Source: JAGOUY01 sp964562155
GTDB taxonomy: Bacteria > Patescibacteriota > Patescibacteriia > 2-12-FULL-60-25
NCBI GenBank assembly: GCA_964562155.1
Contig: CAZLRU010000015.1
Span: 1 to 30,774, forward strand
DNA length: 30,774 nt
Direction of reading: 5' to 3'
Under the pieces are notes generated by a model. It was not told where the DNA came from. It was given only the letters and a program-made list of their open reading frames with translations, and ran no database searches. A program made the translations under genes and the position numbers. Positions 1-9,253 of the stretch are shown here, piece after piece (the first letter of the stretch is position 1; the number at the start of each line of letters is the position of its first letter).

Positions 1-3000
1 AGGTGTGCCCGAAGATGAAGATTTACGGCTTGTACGATGCGCTTTTTTGGAGGGGGTGTGGGAGATACGGGGTCTGCTGTCTCTGTGGCGGTGTTATCGG
101 GATGAGCGTCAGCCGCTACGGGTGCATCAATACCCGCTTGTTTCATGAACCTTTTTATGTCATCGACATTGTCCGGCGTGATTTCGTAGCCGGATTCCGC
201 CAGGAGTTTTGGTTCGCCGTCTTTTTCTTGATAGCGACCGGAAACGACGAGCGTTTTTCCCACTTCCCAAATCTCCGGTTTGTCTTTGTAGACGCGGGGA
301 AACACCACGACCTCAATTCCCTCGCTCATGTCTTCGAGCTTGGCAAAAACCATGAGTTCGTTATTTTTGGTGGTGATTTTTTTTGCTAACGTCACAATAC
401 CACCAATGCGCACACTTTTTTTGTCTCGGTTGTTTGGCAGCTCTTTGATATCGATGAATAGGCCGCGCAGGAGTTCCCCGTATTCTCGAAAGGGGTGTTC
501 GGAAATGTAGAGACCAAGAAGCTCTTTTTCCCAGGCGAGGCGTTCGCGTTGGGTGGCGGGTGGAGACGCGCGCAGTTTTAGCGGTGGATGGCTATCGACA
601 GGAGCAAATGAAAAGAGATTGAATTGTCCGCTGGAGGCTTCTTGAGAGACGCGTTTATGGTATTCGAGAATGCCTTCTATATTAAAATAGAGTTCGTTAC
701 GTTCCCCAAAACGATCCAGAGCCCCTGATTTAATCAGGGATTCAACGGAGCGGCGATTGAAGGATTTGTCTTGAATACGCGAAGCAAAGTCTGCCAAATC
801 TTTAAATGCTCCATGTTTCTTGCGCTCGGCAATGATGGTATCAACGACGTCTTCTCCCAGGCCTTTAATGGCGACGAGGCCAAAGCGGATTTGGTGCTTG
901 TCTTTGATCACCGTAAAACGGGTGAATGATTCATTTAAATCCGGCGGCAGGACCTCTACTCCCATTCTTCGACATTCCTCAACTTCAATGGTGATGCGAT
1001 CGATATTGCCTGAATCTGAATTTAGCAGGGCTGCCATAAAGGCCTCCGGATACCGAGCCTTTAGATACGCGGTTTGATACGCAATTAAGGCATAGCAGGC
1101 CGCATGAGATTTATTGAAGCCGTACGCGGCAAATTCCTCGAACTGTTGAAAAATGGCCTCGGCTGTTTCTCGTTCCACGCCATTTTTTACTGATCCTTCG
1201 ACGAATTTAACTTTTAACTCCGCCATGAGTTTGGCGATTTTTTTCCCCATGGCTTTACGTAATGTGTCAGCTTCTCCAGGGGTAAAGCCGGCCATGTCTT
1301 TAGCGACTTGCATGACTTGCTCTTGGTAGACGGGAATACCGTAGGTTTCTTTGAGGGCGTTTTCCGTCAGTGGGTGCATGAATTTGATTTTTTCGCGTCC
1401 ATGCTTGCGATCGATAAACGATTCGATGAATTGCATGGGGCCGGGACGATAGAGGGCCACCATGGCGATAATGTCTTCAATCACGGAGGGCTTCAATTCA
1501 CGAATATACTTCTTCATTCCTTCCGATTCCAACTGAAACACGCCTGTCGTCTCCCCTTTTCCTAAGAGCTCGAAGGTAAGCGGATCATTCAGAGGGATGG
1601 TGTTAATATCGATAACATCTCCGTGCACGGCTTGAATGATCTCTAAACAATCTCGGATGACCGATAAGTTAGATAATCCAAGAAAATCCATCTTTAACAA
1701 CCCTGATACTTCAGCGGAGTGCAGAGAGTACTGGATGACTTGCTCGACGTCTCCCCCTTGCGCTTTTTGCAGAGGGGAAAAGTGACTCAGCGCTTCGGGG
1801 GCGATCACGACTCCGCAGGCGTGTTGCGAAGCGTGGCGTGTTGTGCCTTCCAACTTAATGGCTAAGTCGATCAGGCGTTTGATGCGGGGATCGGTTTCGT
1901 AGACCTGTTTCAGCTCTGGAGCGTCTTTGATTGATTGTTCGAGGGGGATATGTTTGCCCTGTACGGGAGGTGGGATGATTTTCGCGACACGATCGACATC
2001 TCCATAAGGCAATCCAAGCACACGACCCACATCACGAACGGCGGCTCTGGCAGCCATCGTTCCGAAGGTAATAATACCGGCGACGCGATCGACGCCATAT
2101 TTTTTGCTTACGTATTCAATGACGTCTTTGCGTTTGACGTCGTCAAAATCAGTATCGATATCTGGCATGGAGATACGATCTGGGTTAAGAAAACGCTCGA
2201 ACAGCAAGCCGTAGCGCAAGGGATCGAGGTTGGTGATGTCCAGCGCATACGCCACGATTGAGCCGGCGGCAGATCCGCGGCCCGGCCCAACGATGACCCC
2301 ATGTTCTTTGGCCCACACGATATAATCTTGCACGATTAAAAAGTAGGCAGCGAACCCCATGCGTTCGATGGTGCCTAATTCGAATTCCATGCGTTCCCGA
2401 GCGATGCGTTGCTGTTCTGGCTCCGGGTAGCGTTTTTGTAATCCTTCTTCGCAGAGATTACGCAGATAGGAGTTTTCTGTTTGGCCTGCCGGCACCTCAA
2501 ACTTAGGAAGGAGATTCTTTCCGAGTTCTAGTTTGACGTCGCATCGATCGGCGATAAGACGGGTGTTGGCGATGGCTTCCGGATGATCTTTAAAGGCTTC
2601 AACCATTTCTTCCGGTCCGCAAAGAGAATGATCCACTAACGCCATTGATGCACGACGACGATCGTCTAATAATTTCCCATCGTGAATGCACATGAGCACA
2701 TCTTGCGCTTCTCTGTCGTCTGCTCGTAGATAGTGCACGTTTTTGGTAACCACAATGGGCGCGCCCGTCATCTTTGAGAGCTCGATTAAGTTCTCATTAA
2801 TATCGAGCTGGGTTGGTGATTCCGGATGATGGACGAGCTCAAGAAAAAAGTTATCTTTTCCAAATATTTCCTGATATTGCGCGACTAACTCGCGGGCGCG
2901 TTCTAGATCGTGCGATTGGCAGGCTTTAGGAATCTCTCCTTTTCCGCAGCCGGAGAGGGCGATAATCCCCTTTCCGTATTGTCGGAGGAGATCTTTATCC

Positions 3001-3386
3001 ATGCGGGGTTTGTAATAAAACCCGTCCAGATAGGAAATCGAGATCAGTTGCAAAAGATTTTTGTATCCTTGATTGGTTTCCGCTAACAGCGTGAGGTGAA
3101 AGCTGTGAGTGTCGATACCCGGACGCCGATCGGTATGTTTGTGTGGGGCGATGTTGGCTTCAACGCCAATAATAGGTTTGAGGCCGGCTTTATGAGCGGC
3201 TTCATAGAACTCAATGGTGCCATAGAGAGAATTGTGATCGGTGAGCGCAATGGCGTCGTAGCCAAGTTCTTTGCAACGCGAAACAAGATCGCTCACGTCC
3301 CCCATGGCGTCGTATAACGAAAACATGGAATGTGCATGCAAATGCACAAATGGACTCTTCACGATCTCCGTGGATGGTTCAGACAT
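1..3386 (-). CDS. dnaE: DNA polymerase III alpha subunit (3' end cut by window edge)
   Basis: This is the replicative polymerase catalytic subunit, which extends DNA at the fork. The minus frame is open from ATG at 3386 to position 1, giving 1128 codons without a stop, so the C-terminus lies outside the window. The N-terminal PHP domain starts with HLHAHS (residues 15-20). The polymerase core carries the catalytic aspartate motif PDIDTDF near residue 407, preceded by a GPGRGSAAGS stretch. Finger and thumb sequence follows, with RPGPM and YQEQVM. An OB-fold region lies near residues 1000-1090, then a Thr/Pro-rich linker. It is of the DnaE type rather than PolC, because no exonuclease is inserted in the PHP domain. 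The start is ATG with no Shine-Dalgarno motif. It lies 62 bases behind the preceding minus-strand membrane-protein gene. Recognition is based on continuous family-like sequence and is secure. Confidence 0.97.
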   Translation of the reverse strand, partial: MSEPSTEIVKSPFVHLHAHSMFSLYDAMGDVSDLVSRCKELGYDAIALTDHNSLYGTIEFYEAAHKAGLKPIIGVEANIAPHKHTDRRPGIDTHSFHLTLLAETNQGYKNLLQLISISYLDGFYYKPRMDKDLLRQYGKGIIALSGCGKGEIPKACQSHDLERARELVAQYQEIFGKDNFFLELVHHPESPTQLDINENLIELSKMTGAPIVVTKNVHYLRADDREAQDVLMCIHDGKLLDDRRRASMALVDHSLCGPEEMVEAFKDHPEAIANTRLIADRCDVKLELGKNLLPKFEVPAGQTENSYLRNLCEEGLQKRYPEPEQQRIARERMEFELGTIERMGFAAYFLIVQDYIVWAKEHGVIVGPGRGSAAGSIVAYALDITNLDPLRYGLLFERFLNPDRISMPDIDTDFDDVKRKDVIEYVSKKYGVDRVAGIITFGTMAARAAVRDVGRVLGLPYGDVDRVAKIIPPPVQGKHIPLEQSIKDAPELKQVYETDPRIKRLIDLAIKLEGTTRHASQHACGVVIAPEALSHFSPLQKAQGGDVEQVIQYSLHSAEVSGLLKMDFLGLSNLSVIRDCLEIIQAVHGDVIDINTIPLNDPLTFELLGKGETTGVFQLESEGMKKYIRELKPSVIEDIIAMVALYRPGPMQFIESFIDRKHGREKIKFMHPLTENALKETYGIPVYQEQVMQVAKDMAGFTPGEADTLRKAMGKKIAKLMAELKVKFVEGSVKNGVERETAEAIFQQFEEFAAYGFNKSHAACYALIAYQTAYLKARYPEAFMAALLNSDSGNIDRITIEVEECRRMGVEVLPPDLNESFTRFTVIKDKHQIRFGLVAIKGLGEDVVDTIIAERKKHGAFKDLADFASRIQDKSFNRRSVESLIKSGALDRFGERNELYFNIEGILEYHKRVSQEASSGQFNLFSFAPVDSHPPLKLRASPPATQRERLAWEKELLGLYISEHPFREYGELLRGLFIDIKELPNNRDKKSVRIGGIVTLAKKITTKNNELMVFAKLEDMSEGIEVVVFPRVYKDKPEIWEVGKTLVVSGRYQEKDGEPKLLAESGYEITPDNVDDIKRFMKQAGIDAPVAADAHPDNTATETADPVSPTPPPKKRIVQAVNLHLRAH

Positions 3387-3448
3387 AGTGGGTCATTCGC
3401 TGACGGCGCAAGGCCTGCGAATACTTTAATAGTTAAATTTTTATTACG

Positions 3449-3997
3449 TTATTCAACAACTTGAACTTTTTCTTGCTCGGCTGGTTCGCCTGGGCTAAAC
3501 GGTTGATACGTTATTGTTAATTCGCCCGGCTTACTCCACTCTATATGATCTGCATCCAACCAGCTCGTCTCGCATTTAGCAATCAATTTTACTGTTTTAG
3601 TAAGCTGGCCGTTATTTGATACAAAATAAGCCAAAATCCGACCCTCCTGACTGACGATTGTATGAAGATTTAATCCAGTTTCTCTTTGAAGAGCGGGAAT
3701 GGACTCTTGTACGTGTTCCCATCTGCATCCTCCAGCTATTTCTAGTGTATTTGCGGCTGAACCTGCGGCTGAGGATATTTTCGTTAACGCTTGCGTGAGG
3801 AGTTGTTCATTAGTTTTATTTTGCTCCAGGATTTCTTCTTTTGCCTGTCGCATGCGACCTGGGTCAAACCGATATTGTTCGAGAAGTGCACGTTCGCGTT
3901 TTAGATGAATCAAATAAATCGTGCCCCACCCTATGAGGATGATAAGTAGGATCATCAAGCCTAGTTTGGGGCGTAATTCGTCTATTTTTTTTATCAT
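3449..3997 (-). CDS. Membrane-anchored protein of unknown function
   Basis: I do not recognise this family. The 182-residue product has a short positively charged start (MIKKIDELRPK), one hydrophobic helix at about residues 12-32, and then a charged stretch likely to form a coiled coil (about 35-75). A globular C-terminal half has two cysteines and a Pro/Glu-rich tail. The layout resembles a bitopic protein with its bulk outside the membrane, loosely like PilO or other pilus-assembly accessory proteins, but no diagnostic motif supports that. I chose the ATG at 3997. An upstream ATG at 4042 in the same frame would add 15 very charged residues and overlap the preceding gene by 32 bases. With the chosen start the gap is 13 bases. 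It probably shares a transcript with its upstream neighbour at 4011-4343. Confidence 0.75.
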   Translation of the reverse strand: MIKKIDELRPKLGLMILLIILIGWGTIYLIHLKRERALLEQYRFDPGRMRQAKEEILEQNKTNEQLLTQALTKISSAAGSAANTLEIAGGCRWEHVQESIPALQRETGLNLHTIVSQEGRILAYFVSNNGQLTKTVKLIAKCETSWLDADHIEWSKPGELTITYQPFSPGEPAEQEKVQVVE

Positions 3998-4010
3998 ATT
4001 CTTATTGTGC

Positions 4011-4343
4011 TTATCTTTTCTTTCTTTTTCTTGGCAGCTCATCGAACAAATCTTCGTCTTCGTCCGGTTCGGTCATCTTTTTTCGATCACGCACCCATCC
4101 AAAGATTTCTTTTCCTGCCGTTGCCATAATCCCGAGATATTGTGAAGCGGAGCCGATGCGTTCCGTGATCTCTTCTACAAAGGCTTCCACTCGATTGATT
4201 TTTTCGTGGGTTTCTTCCACTAATTGGTTGGTTTGATGAAGAAGCCGTGCGAGCTCACAGAGCACCCAACAGAGAAAGCCGCTGACAAACAGGATGCTTA
4301 TGGCTCCGGCGAACAGGAGGGCATCATGAGAAGAAAGGTACAT
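4011..4343 (-). CDS. Small membrane protein with coiled coil, unknown function
   Basis: The 110-residue product has one N-terminal membrane helix (about residues 8-30). A heptad-like segment follows (about 32-75, with VEETHEKINRVEAFVEEI), then an acidic run (EPDEDEDLFDE) and a basic tail (RKRKKR). The layout resembles DUF948/YtxH-like small membrane proteins, which anchor a helical rod to the membrane, but I cannot assign it. The frame stays open to a TTG at 4361. I prefer the ATG at 4343 because a TATCAT hexamer (4357-4352) sits 8 bases upstream, the spacing seen at other genes here, which would place the TTG in untranscribed DNA. It lies between pheT and another one-helix protein on the same strand. 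Confidence 0.75.
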   Translation of the reverse strand: MYLSSHDALLFAGAISILFVSGFLCWVLCELARLLHQTNQLVEETHEKINRVEAFVEEITERIGSASQYLGIMATAGKEIFGWVRDRKKMTEPDEDEDLFDELPRKRKKR

Positions 4344-4351
4344 ATGAAAAG

Positions 4352-4357
4352 ATGATA
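4352..4357 (-). promoter_or_regulatory. Candidate -10 element for the 4343 gene
   Basis: On the minus strand this reads TATCAT and ends 8 bases before the ATG at 4343. No good -35 is visible. The short distance implies an mRNA with almost no 5' leader. The call rests on the repeated pattern in this window. Confidence 0.35.
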
Positions 4358-4385
4358 GCAAAAGGGACGGTGTTCGTCGAAGCGG

Positions 4386-6782
4386 TTATTTTCTCCACTC
4401 GGCTTGGAGTTTGGTGGTTAGTGCTGTTTCGATGGCTTGCATGGCCGCGTCGACCTCGGCTGTTTCCAGCGTTCGATCTGCTTGGCCAAACGTGAGATGA
4501 AAGGTGAGGGATTTTTTATCGTTCGGAATCCCCTCCCCTTGATACGTTTCACTCCATTCTATTGAGCGTAGCAAGGGTGATGTCTCGCGTACGGCCTCTT
4601 CTATGGCGCGAACCGTTACTTCTTTGGCAACGATAGGAGCGATGTCGCGTTTGGCTTGTGGGAATGTTGGAAGGGGTTGGTAGGTTTTGGTTGATTGAGC
4701 GGCGCTGAAGAGCTGTTGAAGAGGGATATCGGCAAACGCCAGACGATCCTCTATTTTGAACCGTGTTGTTATCGTTGGATGCACTTCTCCAACGGTTGCC
4801 AGGTAATGTTCGCCTTTAAAGGCTTGTACCGTGCGGCCGGGATGCCAGAAGAGATCGTTCTCGAGTGGCTTCCACTCAACGTTTTTTATTCCAAATTCAG
4901 TCAGGATCTGTTCGGTTATTCCTTTGGCGGCGTGGAAGGCGTCGTCCTTTTCTAAGACGCTGATAATACATTCCGCTTCTTCCGAGGGAAGATCGTGTTT
5001 GCGTGGGAAGTAGACATTAGCTACCTCGAACAATCGTTGTGAGCCGAATCGTTCTTGATTTTCGGCAACGGTTTGGAGCATGGATGGCGCGAGACTGGTC
5101 CGCATGTATTCGAAGTCTGCTGAGAGCGGATTTTGGACGCGTAAAAGACAGGCTGGATCGAAATTCGCCTTTTCCGCCAACTCTTTGGAGATAAATGAAT
5201 AGCCAAAGGTTTCTGTGTATCCGGCTCCCTTGATGATTTCGCGCAGTCGTTGCTCGTGTTTGAGTGCTTGGTTAGGGGCTTTAGGAGTAGGTGCGGTTGG
5301 ATATACCGCAGGGATATTGGCATATCCGTAGACACGAGCGATTTCCTCGATGAGATCGCGACCGGATTCGATATCGTGATCACGCCACCAAGGGATGTTG
5401 GCGGTGATGGTTGTGCCTTTGATGCTTACCTCAAAGCCAAGGCGCTTGAGCGTGTCTTTTATGTCTGTTTTGGTAAGTTCGACGCCCGTGAGTTCGTTTA
5501 CTTCTTTGACGGTTGTCGAGTACGTGAGTTGCTTGTAGGGATGAGCTTCCACGTCAGCGACAACGGATGATACCTTGCCACCGGCGAGCTTAAGACACAG
5601 CTCGATGGCGCGAGCGATTCCTACCGGACAAGACTCGGTTGATAATCCTTTCTCGAATAATGATTGCGAGTCGGATGAAAGATTGAGCTCGCGGGCGGTT
5701 TTACGAATGTGGGCCGGTTCCCAAACGGCGCACTCAAAGATCACGCTGGTGGTGTCTGAGGTTGCTCCGCTCTCTTCTCCTCCCATGATGCCCGCGATGG
5801 ATTGTGGACCTTGTGCGTCAGCCACCACAAGATGATGAGCGTCGAGTTGATAGGTTTTTCCGTCCAGAGCTTTTAAGCTCTCCCCTGTTTTTGCGGCGCG
5901 AACATGTAGATCGCCTTGTATCTTGTTCGCATCAAACACATGCATCGGACGAGCGAGTTCATGCAAGATGTAGTTAGTGATATCAACAACGTTGTTGATG
6001 GGTCGATGGCCGGCTGATAGGAGCCGACGTTTGAGCCACCACGGCGATGGACCCACTTTAACCCCATCAATACGTACAGCCATAAAACGCGGGCAAAGGC
6101 GTTTGTCGCTTACGTGAACGGTTAACGGTTCACTTCCTTGTTTGAGCTTCGGAGCTTTCCAGGTAAATGGCTGCTTTAAGATCGCGGCTGCTTCACGGGC
6201 AAGTCCAACGATTCCCATGGCGTCTGGGCGATTGGTTGTTACCTCGATGTCCATGATTGTGTCTGCTTCCAGACCAAGAAAACGTGCCAAGGGTTGACCT
6301 GCTGCAAAGACGATGTTTTTATCTTTTTTGAATGCTTTGCCGAGATCGAGAATATCGCGTTCGCCATGGGGAAATGCATCGAATAGACCGATTTCATTGG
6401 CGGCGCAAATCATACCTTCACTAGCGACGCCACGAATTTCTGTAGGCGTGAGCTTGATGGGCTCACCTTCTCCGTGCCAGCGCACGCTTGCCCCAGGGAG
6501 AGCTACAACCACCCATTGATCGGCGGCAAGATTCGCTCCACCACACACGACGGTTGCTACGCGTTCTCCGAGGTCTACCTTTGCAAGGCGAAGCTTGTCG
6601 GCGTTTGGGTGTGGTTCAATGTTTTTTACATAGCCTACGACCATGTGTTGGTAGAGGGGGGCTTGTGGATACAGGCGTTCAATGCCGGGACCGGATAAAG
6701 AAACACGCGCCGCGAATTGCTCGGCGCTTTCAGTTACGCGAACGTATTCTTTTAACCAATCGTAGGAAGCAAGAAGATTCAT
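4386..6782 (-). CDS. pheT: Phenylalanine--tRNA ligase beta subunit
   Basis: This is the beta subunit of the (alpha-beta)2 phenylalanyl-tRNA synthetase, which binds tRNA-Phe, edits mischarged Tyr and completes the synthetase with PheS. At 798 residues it has the full length typical of bacterial PheT. The N-terminal tRNA-binding OB-fold is at about residues 40-150 (VVGYVKNIEPHPNADKL, then CGGAN). The B3/B4 editing region is at about 200-400 (NRPDAMGIVGLAREAAAI, then GGEESGA). B5 follows, then the catalytic-like core (about 480-690, including RVYGYANIP). The C-terminal anticodon-binding ferredoxin-like domain is at about 700-798 (FPQAKRDIAPIV). It starts 5 bases after the pheS stop, so the two are surely cotranscribed. 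The ATG has no Shine-Dalgarno motif. No key part is missing. Confidence 0.97.
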   Translation of the reverse strand: MNLLASYDWLKEYVRVTESAEQFAARVSLSGPGIERLYPQAPLYQHMVVGYVKNIEPHPNADKLRLAKVDLGERVATVVCGGANLAADQWVVVALPGASVRWHGEGEPIKLTPTEIRGVASEGMICAANEIGLFDAFPHGERDILDLGKAFKKDKNIVFAAGQPLARFLGLEADTIMDIEVTTNRPDAMGIVGLAREAAAILKQPFTWKAPKLKQGSEPLTVHVSDKRLCPRFMAVRIDGVKVGPSPWWLKRRLLSAGHRPINNVVDITNYILHELARPMHVFDANKIQGDLHVRAAKTGESLKALDGKTYQLDAHHLVVADAQGPQSIAGIMGGEESGATSDTTSVIFECAVWEPAHIRKTARELNLSSDSQSLFEKGLSTESCPVGIARAIELCLKLAGGKVSSVVADVEAHPYKQLTYSTTVKEVNELTGVELTKTDIKDTLKRLGFEVSIKGTTITANIPWWRDHDIESGRDLIEEIARVYGYANIPAVYPTAPTPKAPNQALKHEQRLREIIKGAGYTETFGYSFISKELAEKANFDPACLLRVQNPLSADFEYMRTSLAPSMLQTVAENQERFGSQRLFEVANVYFPRKHDLPSEEAECIISVLEKDDAFHAAKGITEQILTEFGIKNVEWKPLENDLFWHPGRTVQAFKGEHYLATVGEVHPTITTRFKIEDRLAFADIPLQQLFSAAQSTKTYQPLPTFPQAKRDIAPIVAKEVTVRAIEEAVRETSPLLRSIEWSETYQGEGIPNDKKSLTFHLTFGQADRTLETAEVDAAMQAIETALTTKLQAEWRK

Positions 6783-6787
6783 AGTCT

Positions 6788-7858
6788 TTAAAACTGTTGG
6801 AGAAAGCGGAGATCGTTTTTCATGAGCAAGCGAATGTCATCGAGCTGCGTCCCCTCTTTCATCATGTAGGTTCGCTCGACTCCCCATCCGAACGCGAAGC
6901 CGGAATAGATCGCTGGATCTATGCCCGCTGCCTTTAGTACGTTTGGATGAAGCATTCCTGCGCCGCCCAGTTCAACCCATCCGCGTTTGCAGGTGCGGCA
7001 TTTTGTTCCTGATTCTTCGATGAGGCCAGTTCCGTTACATACGCCACAAGAAATATCGACTTCAAAGGAAGGTTCCGTAAAACGAAAATGAAATGGTCGA
7101 ATGCGTACGTGACGCTCCGGACCAAAAAAGTGGTGAACAAAATATTCTAATATTCCTTTTAAGTGCGCGATAGATACGCCTTTATCGACGTACACCCCAT
7201 CGAACTGATGAAACATCGGCAGATGTGTCACGTCGATTTGTCGGCGATAGTTTTTAGCGATATTGATGGCGCGGATAGGCAGATCCCTCTGAGCGAGACG
7301 ACGCGCCGTACCACTGGTTGCGTGAGGACTCAAAATCATCTTCCCCCATCGTTCGGACGCAGGCGCATCCATAAAAAATGTTTCCCATTCATCGCGAGCA
7401 GGGTGATCGTTCTGCATGTTGAGTGCTTCAAAAGCGTACCAGTCCCACTCAACCTCAGGAAAGCGTGTGCGTTCAAATCCAGCTCGCGCAAAGATATCCG
7501 TGATCTCTTGGATGGCTTGAGTCACGAGATGGAGATGGCCTTGAGGTGGACGCGTTCCGGATTCGGTTACGTCGATCCGTTCCTCGGTTAATATTCGCGC
7601 GAGATCGGCCTGTCCAACATGTTCACGCGCCGTTTTGATGGCTTTTTCCAGCTCTTCCTTGATGGTGTTGGCTAGGATGCCCGCACTTCGACGTTCATCG
7701 CCTTGTAAATCCGCCAATCCTTTTAGGGAAGCAGTTAGCTCCCCTTTCCGTCCAAGATAGCGCACTTCTAAGGCCTCAAGTTCGGCGACGGTTTTTGCGT
7801 GGGCGATGCCTGTTTGTGCTTCTTGCTTAAGGGTTTGCAGGTGTTCAGAAAGAGTCAT
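6788..7858 (-). CDS. pheS: Phenylalanine--tRNA ligase alpha subunit with Cys4 insertion
   Basis: This is the catalytic subunit of phenylalanyl-tRNA synthetase. It activates phenylalanine with ATP and charges tRNA-Phe. The product has 356 residues. An N-terminal coiled coil (about 1-90) contacts tRNA and is followed by the class II core. Motif 2 lies around NYRRQIDVTHLPMFHQFDG, with the PSFEVD segment, GGAGMLHPNVL and the motif 3 stretch GFAFGWGVERTYM. An insertion between PSFEVD and the GGAGM segment carries C271-x2-C274 and C287-x2-C290, a likely zinc ribbon. The E. coli enzyme lacks it, although comparable Cys-rich insertions exist in other bacterial PheS proteins as far as I recall. It starts one base after the rseP stop and precedes pheT. 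Confidence 0.97.
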   Translation of the reverse strand: MTLSEHLQTLKQEAQTGIAHAKTVAELEALEVRYLGRKGELTASLKGLADLQGDERRSAGILANTIKEELEKAIKTAREHVGQADLARILTEERIDVTESGTRPPQGHLHLVTQAIQEITDIFARAGFERTRFPEVEWDWYAFEALNMQNDHPARDEWETFFMDAPASERWGKMILSPHATSGTARRLAQRDLPIRAINIAKNYRRQIDVTHLPMFHQFDGVYVDKGVSIAHLKGILEYFVHHFFGPERHVRIRPFHFRFTEPSFEVDISCGVCNGTGLIEESGTKCRTCKRGWVELGGAGMLHPNVLKAAGIDPAIYSGFAFGWGVERTYMMKEGTQLDDIRLLMKNDLRFLQQF

Positions 7859-7859
7859 A

Positions 7860-9047
7860 TTACATTCCGGTCCATTGTTTAAAACTGTGCCAGATTGGAG
7901 CTCCGTAGGTATGGAGATCTTTGGCGGTTATGAGCACAATTAAGCTGATTAACAATAAGAAGCCAATTTGATGCAGGCGCGCTTCCCAGACCAGTGACTT
8001 TCGTTTTCGTCGTAGCGCTTCGATACACACAAACACAAGTCGTCCTCCATCTAAGGCAGGGATGGGAAGAAGGTTGACTACGGCTAAGTTAATCGACAGG
8101 ATCGCGGCAAATTGAGATAGGGCCCAGAAACCTTGTTTGGCTACTTTCCCCGTCATCACGGCAATACCTACAGGGCCTGATACGTCTGTGCTTGTGCGGT
8201 GAGAGATCACGAGCTCTCGCAGCATGCTTCCGAATCCAACGAGAATCAGCTTTGTAAACGCGTACGTTGTTGCGATTGCTTGAGGAAATGCGCGATAGAT
8301 AGGTAGCCGTACCGTGCCTACATCCGCGAGCCCGATCCCTAAACCGGCTCGTTGAATCGAGGGGATATACGTGGGCTGAGTGGTAAGACTGAGAAGTTGT
8401 TGTTCGCGTTTTACTTGAACCACAAGCGGTGAATCGGTGTTACTTTGCCGAGATAGTTCGTTGCGAGCCTCTTCTGAGGTCGTTATTATCGCATCACCAA
8501 TACGCACGACCTCATCCCCTGTCATGATGCCCGTCTTTGAGGCTGGCGTATCCGTGAGAACTTGAGTGATTTCTACATGTTTATTTTTTACTACCGCTCC
8601 AACTGGTAAGCCGCTCAAATCTGTGGGCACTCCAACGGTAAACCCAACGGTAAAAATGATGATCGCCAGCAACCAATTCATGAGCACACCTGCCACCAGA
8701 ATCCAGGCGCGTGCCCAGGTCGATTGAGCGGCGAATGAGTCACGATCGCCGGTATCCGTATTTTGTTCCCCTTTTAGACGAACAAAGCCACCGAGGGGTA
8801 ACCAGTTCAGCGACCAGATCGTGGTTGGGTAGGTTTGTGTGTCCGCTCGCTTTACCCGTTTCCAGCCTACTCCGTCACGGACAAAGCCGATGGCTCGAGG
8901 AGGAAACCCTAGACCGAATTCTTCGGCTTTTACGCCAAAAAAACGAGCCATGAGAAAATGGCCAAACTCGTGAAAGATCACGAGTACGGATAAAACCGCA
9001 AAAAAGATCAAGATAGTAAGCATGGTAGTGTGAAGAGAGGTTAGCAT
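7860..9047 (-). CDS. rseP: Site-2 intramembrane zinc metalloprotease, RseP family
   Basis: This membrane-embedded protease cuts transmembrane segments, classically anti-sigma factors and leftover signal peptides. The product has 395 residues. The first membrane helix holds the zinc-binding HEFGH motif (HExxH, about residues 26-30). A second helix follows at about 110-130 (WILVAGVLMNWLLAII). A PDZ-like domain comes next (about 150-230, with ASKTGIMTGDEVVRIG). The third zinc ligand lies in the conserved segment NLLPIPALDGGRLVF (about 325-340), and a last helix is near the C-terminus. All catalytic parts are present. ATG 9047 and ATG 9023 are both possible starts, and the second would trim eight residues. 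It heads a tight rseP-pheS-pheT run. Confidence 0.95.
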   Translation of the reverse strand: MLTSLHTTMLTILIFFAVLSVLVIFHEFGHFLMARFFGVKAEEFGLGFPPRAIGFVRDGVGWKRVKRADTQTYPTTIWSLNWLPLGGFVRLKGEQNTDTGDRDSFAAQSTWARAWILVAGVLMNWLLAIIIFTVGFTVGVPTDLSGLPVGAVVKNKHVEITQVLTDTPASKTGIMTGDEVVRIGDAIITTSEEARNELSRQSNTDSPLVVQVKREQQLLSLTTQPTYIPSIQRAGLGIGLADVGTVRLPIYRAFPQAIATTYAFTKLILVGFGSMLRELVISHRTSTDVSGPVGIAVMTGKVAKQGFWALSQFAAILSINLAVVNLLPIPALDGGRLVFVCIEALRRKRKSLVWEARLHQIGFLLLISLIVLITAKDLHTYGAPIWHSFKQWTGM

Positions 9048-9127
9048 GAGAAAGATGGGATTGTCACCTCTTTGTTTGGATCTCAGAGTAGGCTCGGATG
9101 CGCTTTATAGGTCTTTATTTTTCTGTT

Positions 9128-9133
9128 TATTAT
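9128..9133 (+). promoter_or_regulatory. Candidate -10 element ahead of the 9143 folded element
   Basis: This reads TATTAT on the plus strand, with TTTATA 18 bases upstream. A start about 7 bases downstream would fall just before the 13-bp outer helix. The hexamers are individually weak, so this is only a hint of plus-strand transcription. Confidence 0.25.
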
Positions 9134-9142
9134 GGCGGCCTT

Positions 9143-9245
9143 ATCCTGTGCGGAAGCTCGGTTTGTGGTAAGCGCCACCTCTCCCGGCTGCCAGTGGGGA
9201 TGACCGTCCTCATCCTCCCGCCACGGCTTCTTTTCCGCACAGGAT
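9143..9245. ncRNA. Unassigned folded RNA-like element
   Basis: The 243-base gap between pmm and rseP holds a 13-bp perfect inverted repeat: 9143-9155 pairs with 9233-9245 (ATCCTGTGCGGAA and its complement). Inside are a 4-bp hairpin (9165-9168 with 9175-9178) and a longer arm (9194-9203 with 9210-9224). That arm has a perfect GGATGA/TCATCC core and an asymmetric bulge. The result is a closed, forked fold of 103 bases, typical of a small structured RNA. It has no T-run, so it is not a plain terminator. I looked for the SRP RNA apical motif and did not find it. The strand is unresolved: pmm transcripts would cross it leftwards, while a weak promoter suggests rightward reading. Confidence 0.4.
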
Positions 9246-9253
9246 GCTTTCTT

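Noticed and set aside
3..389. 128-codon plus-strand frame at the left edge
   Set aside because: It is antisense to the well-supported dnaE and shows no protein-like features.
1..3386. Possible frameshift in dnaE
   Set aside because: Translation on the minus strand from 3386 to the window edge is continuous and family-like throughout; the gene is simply cut by the edge.
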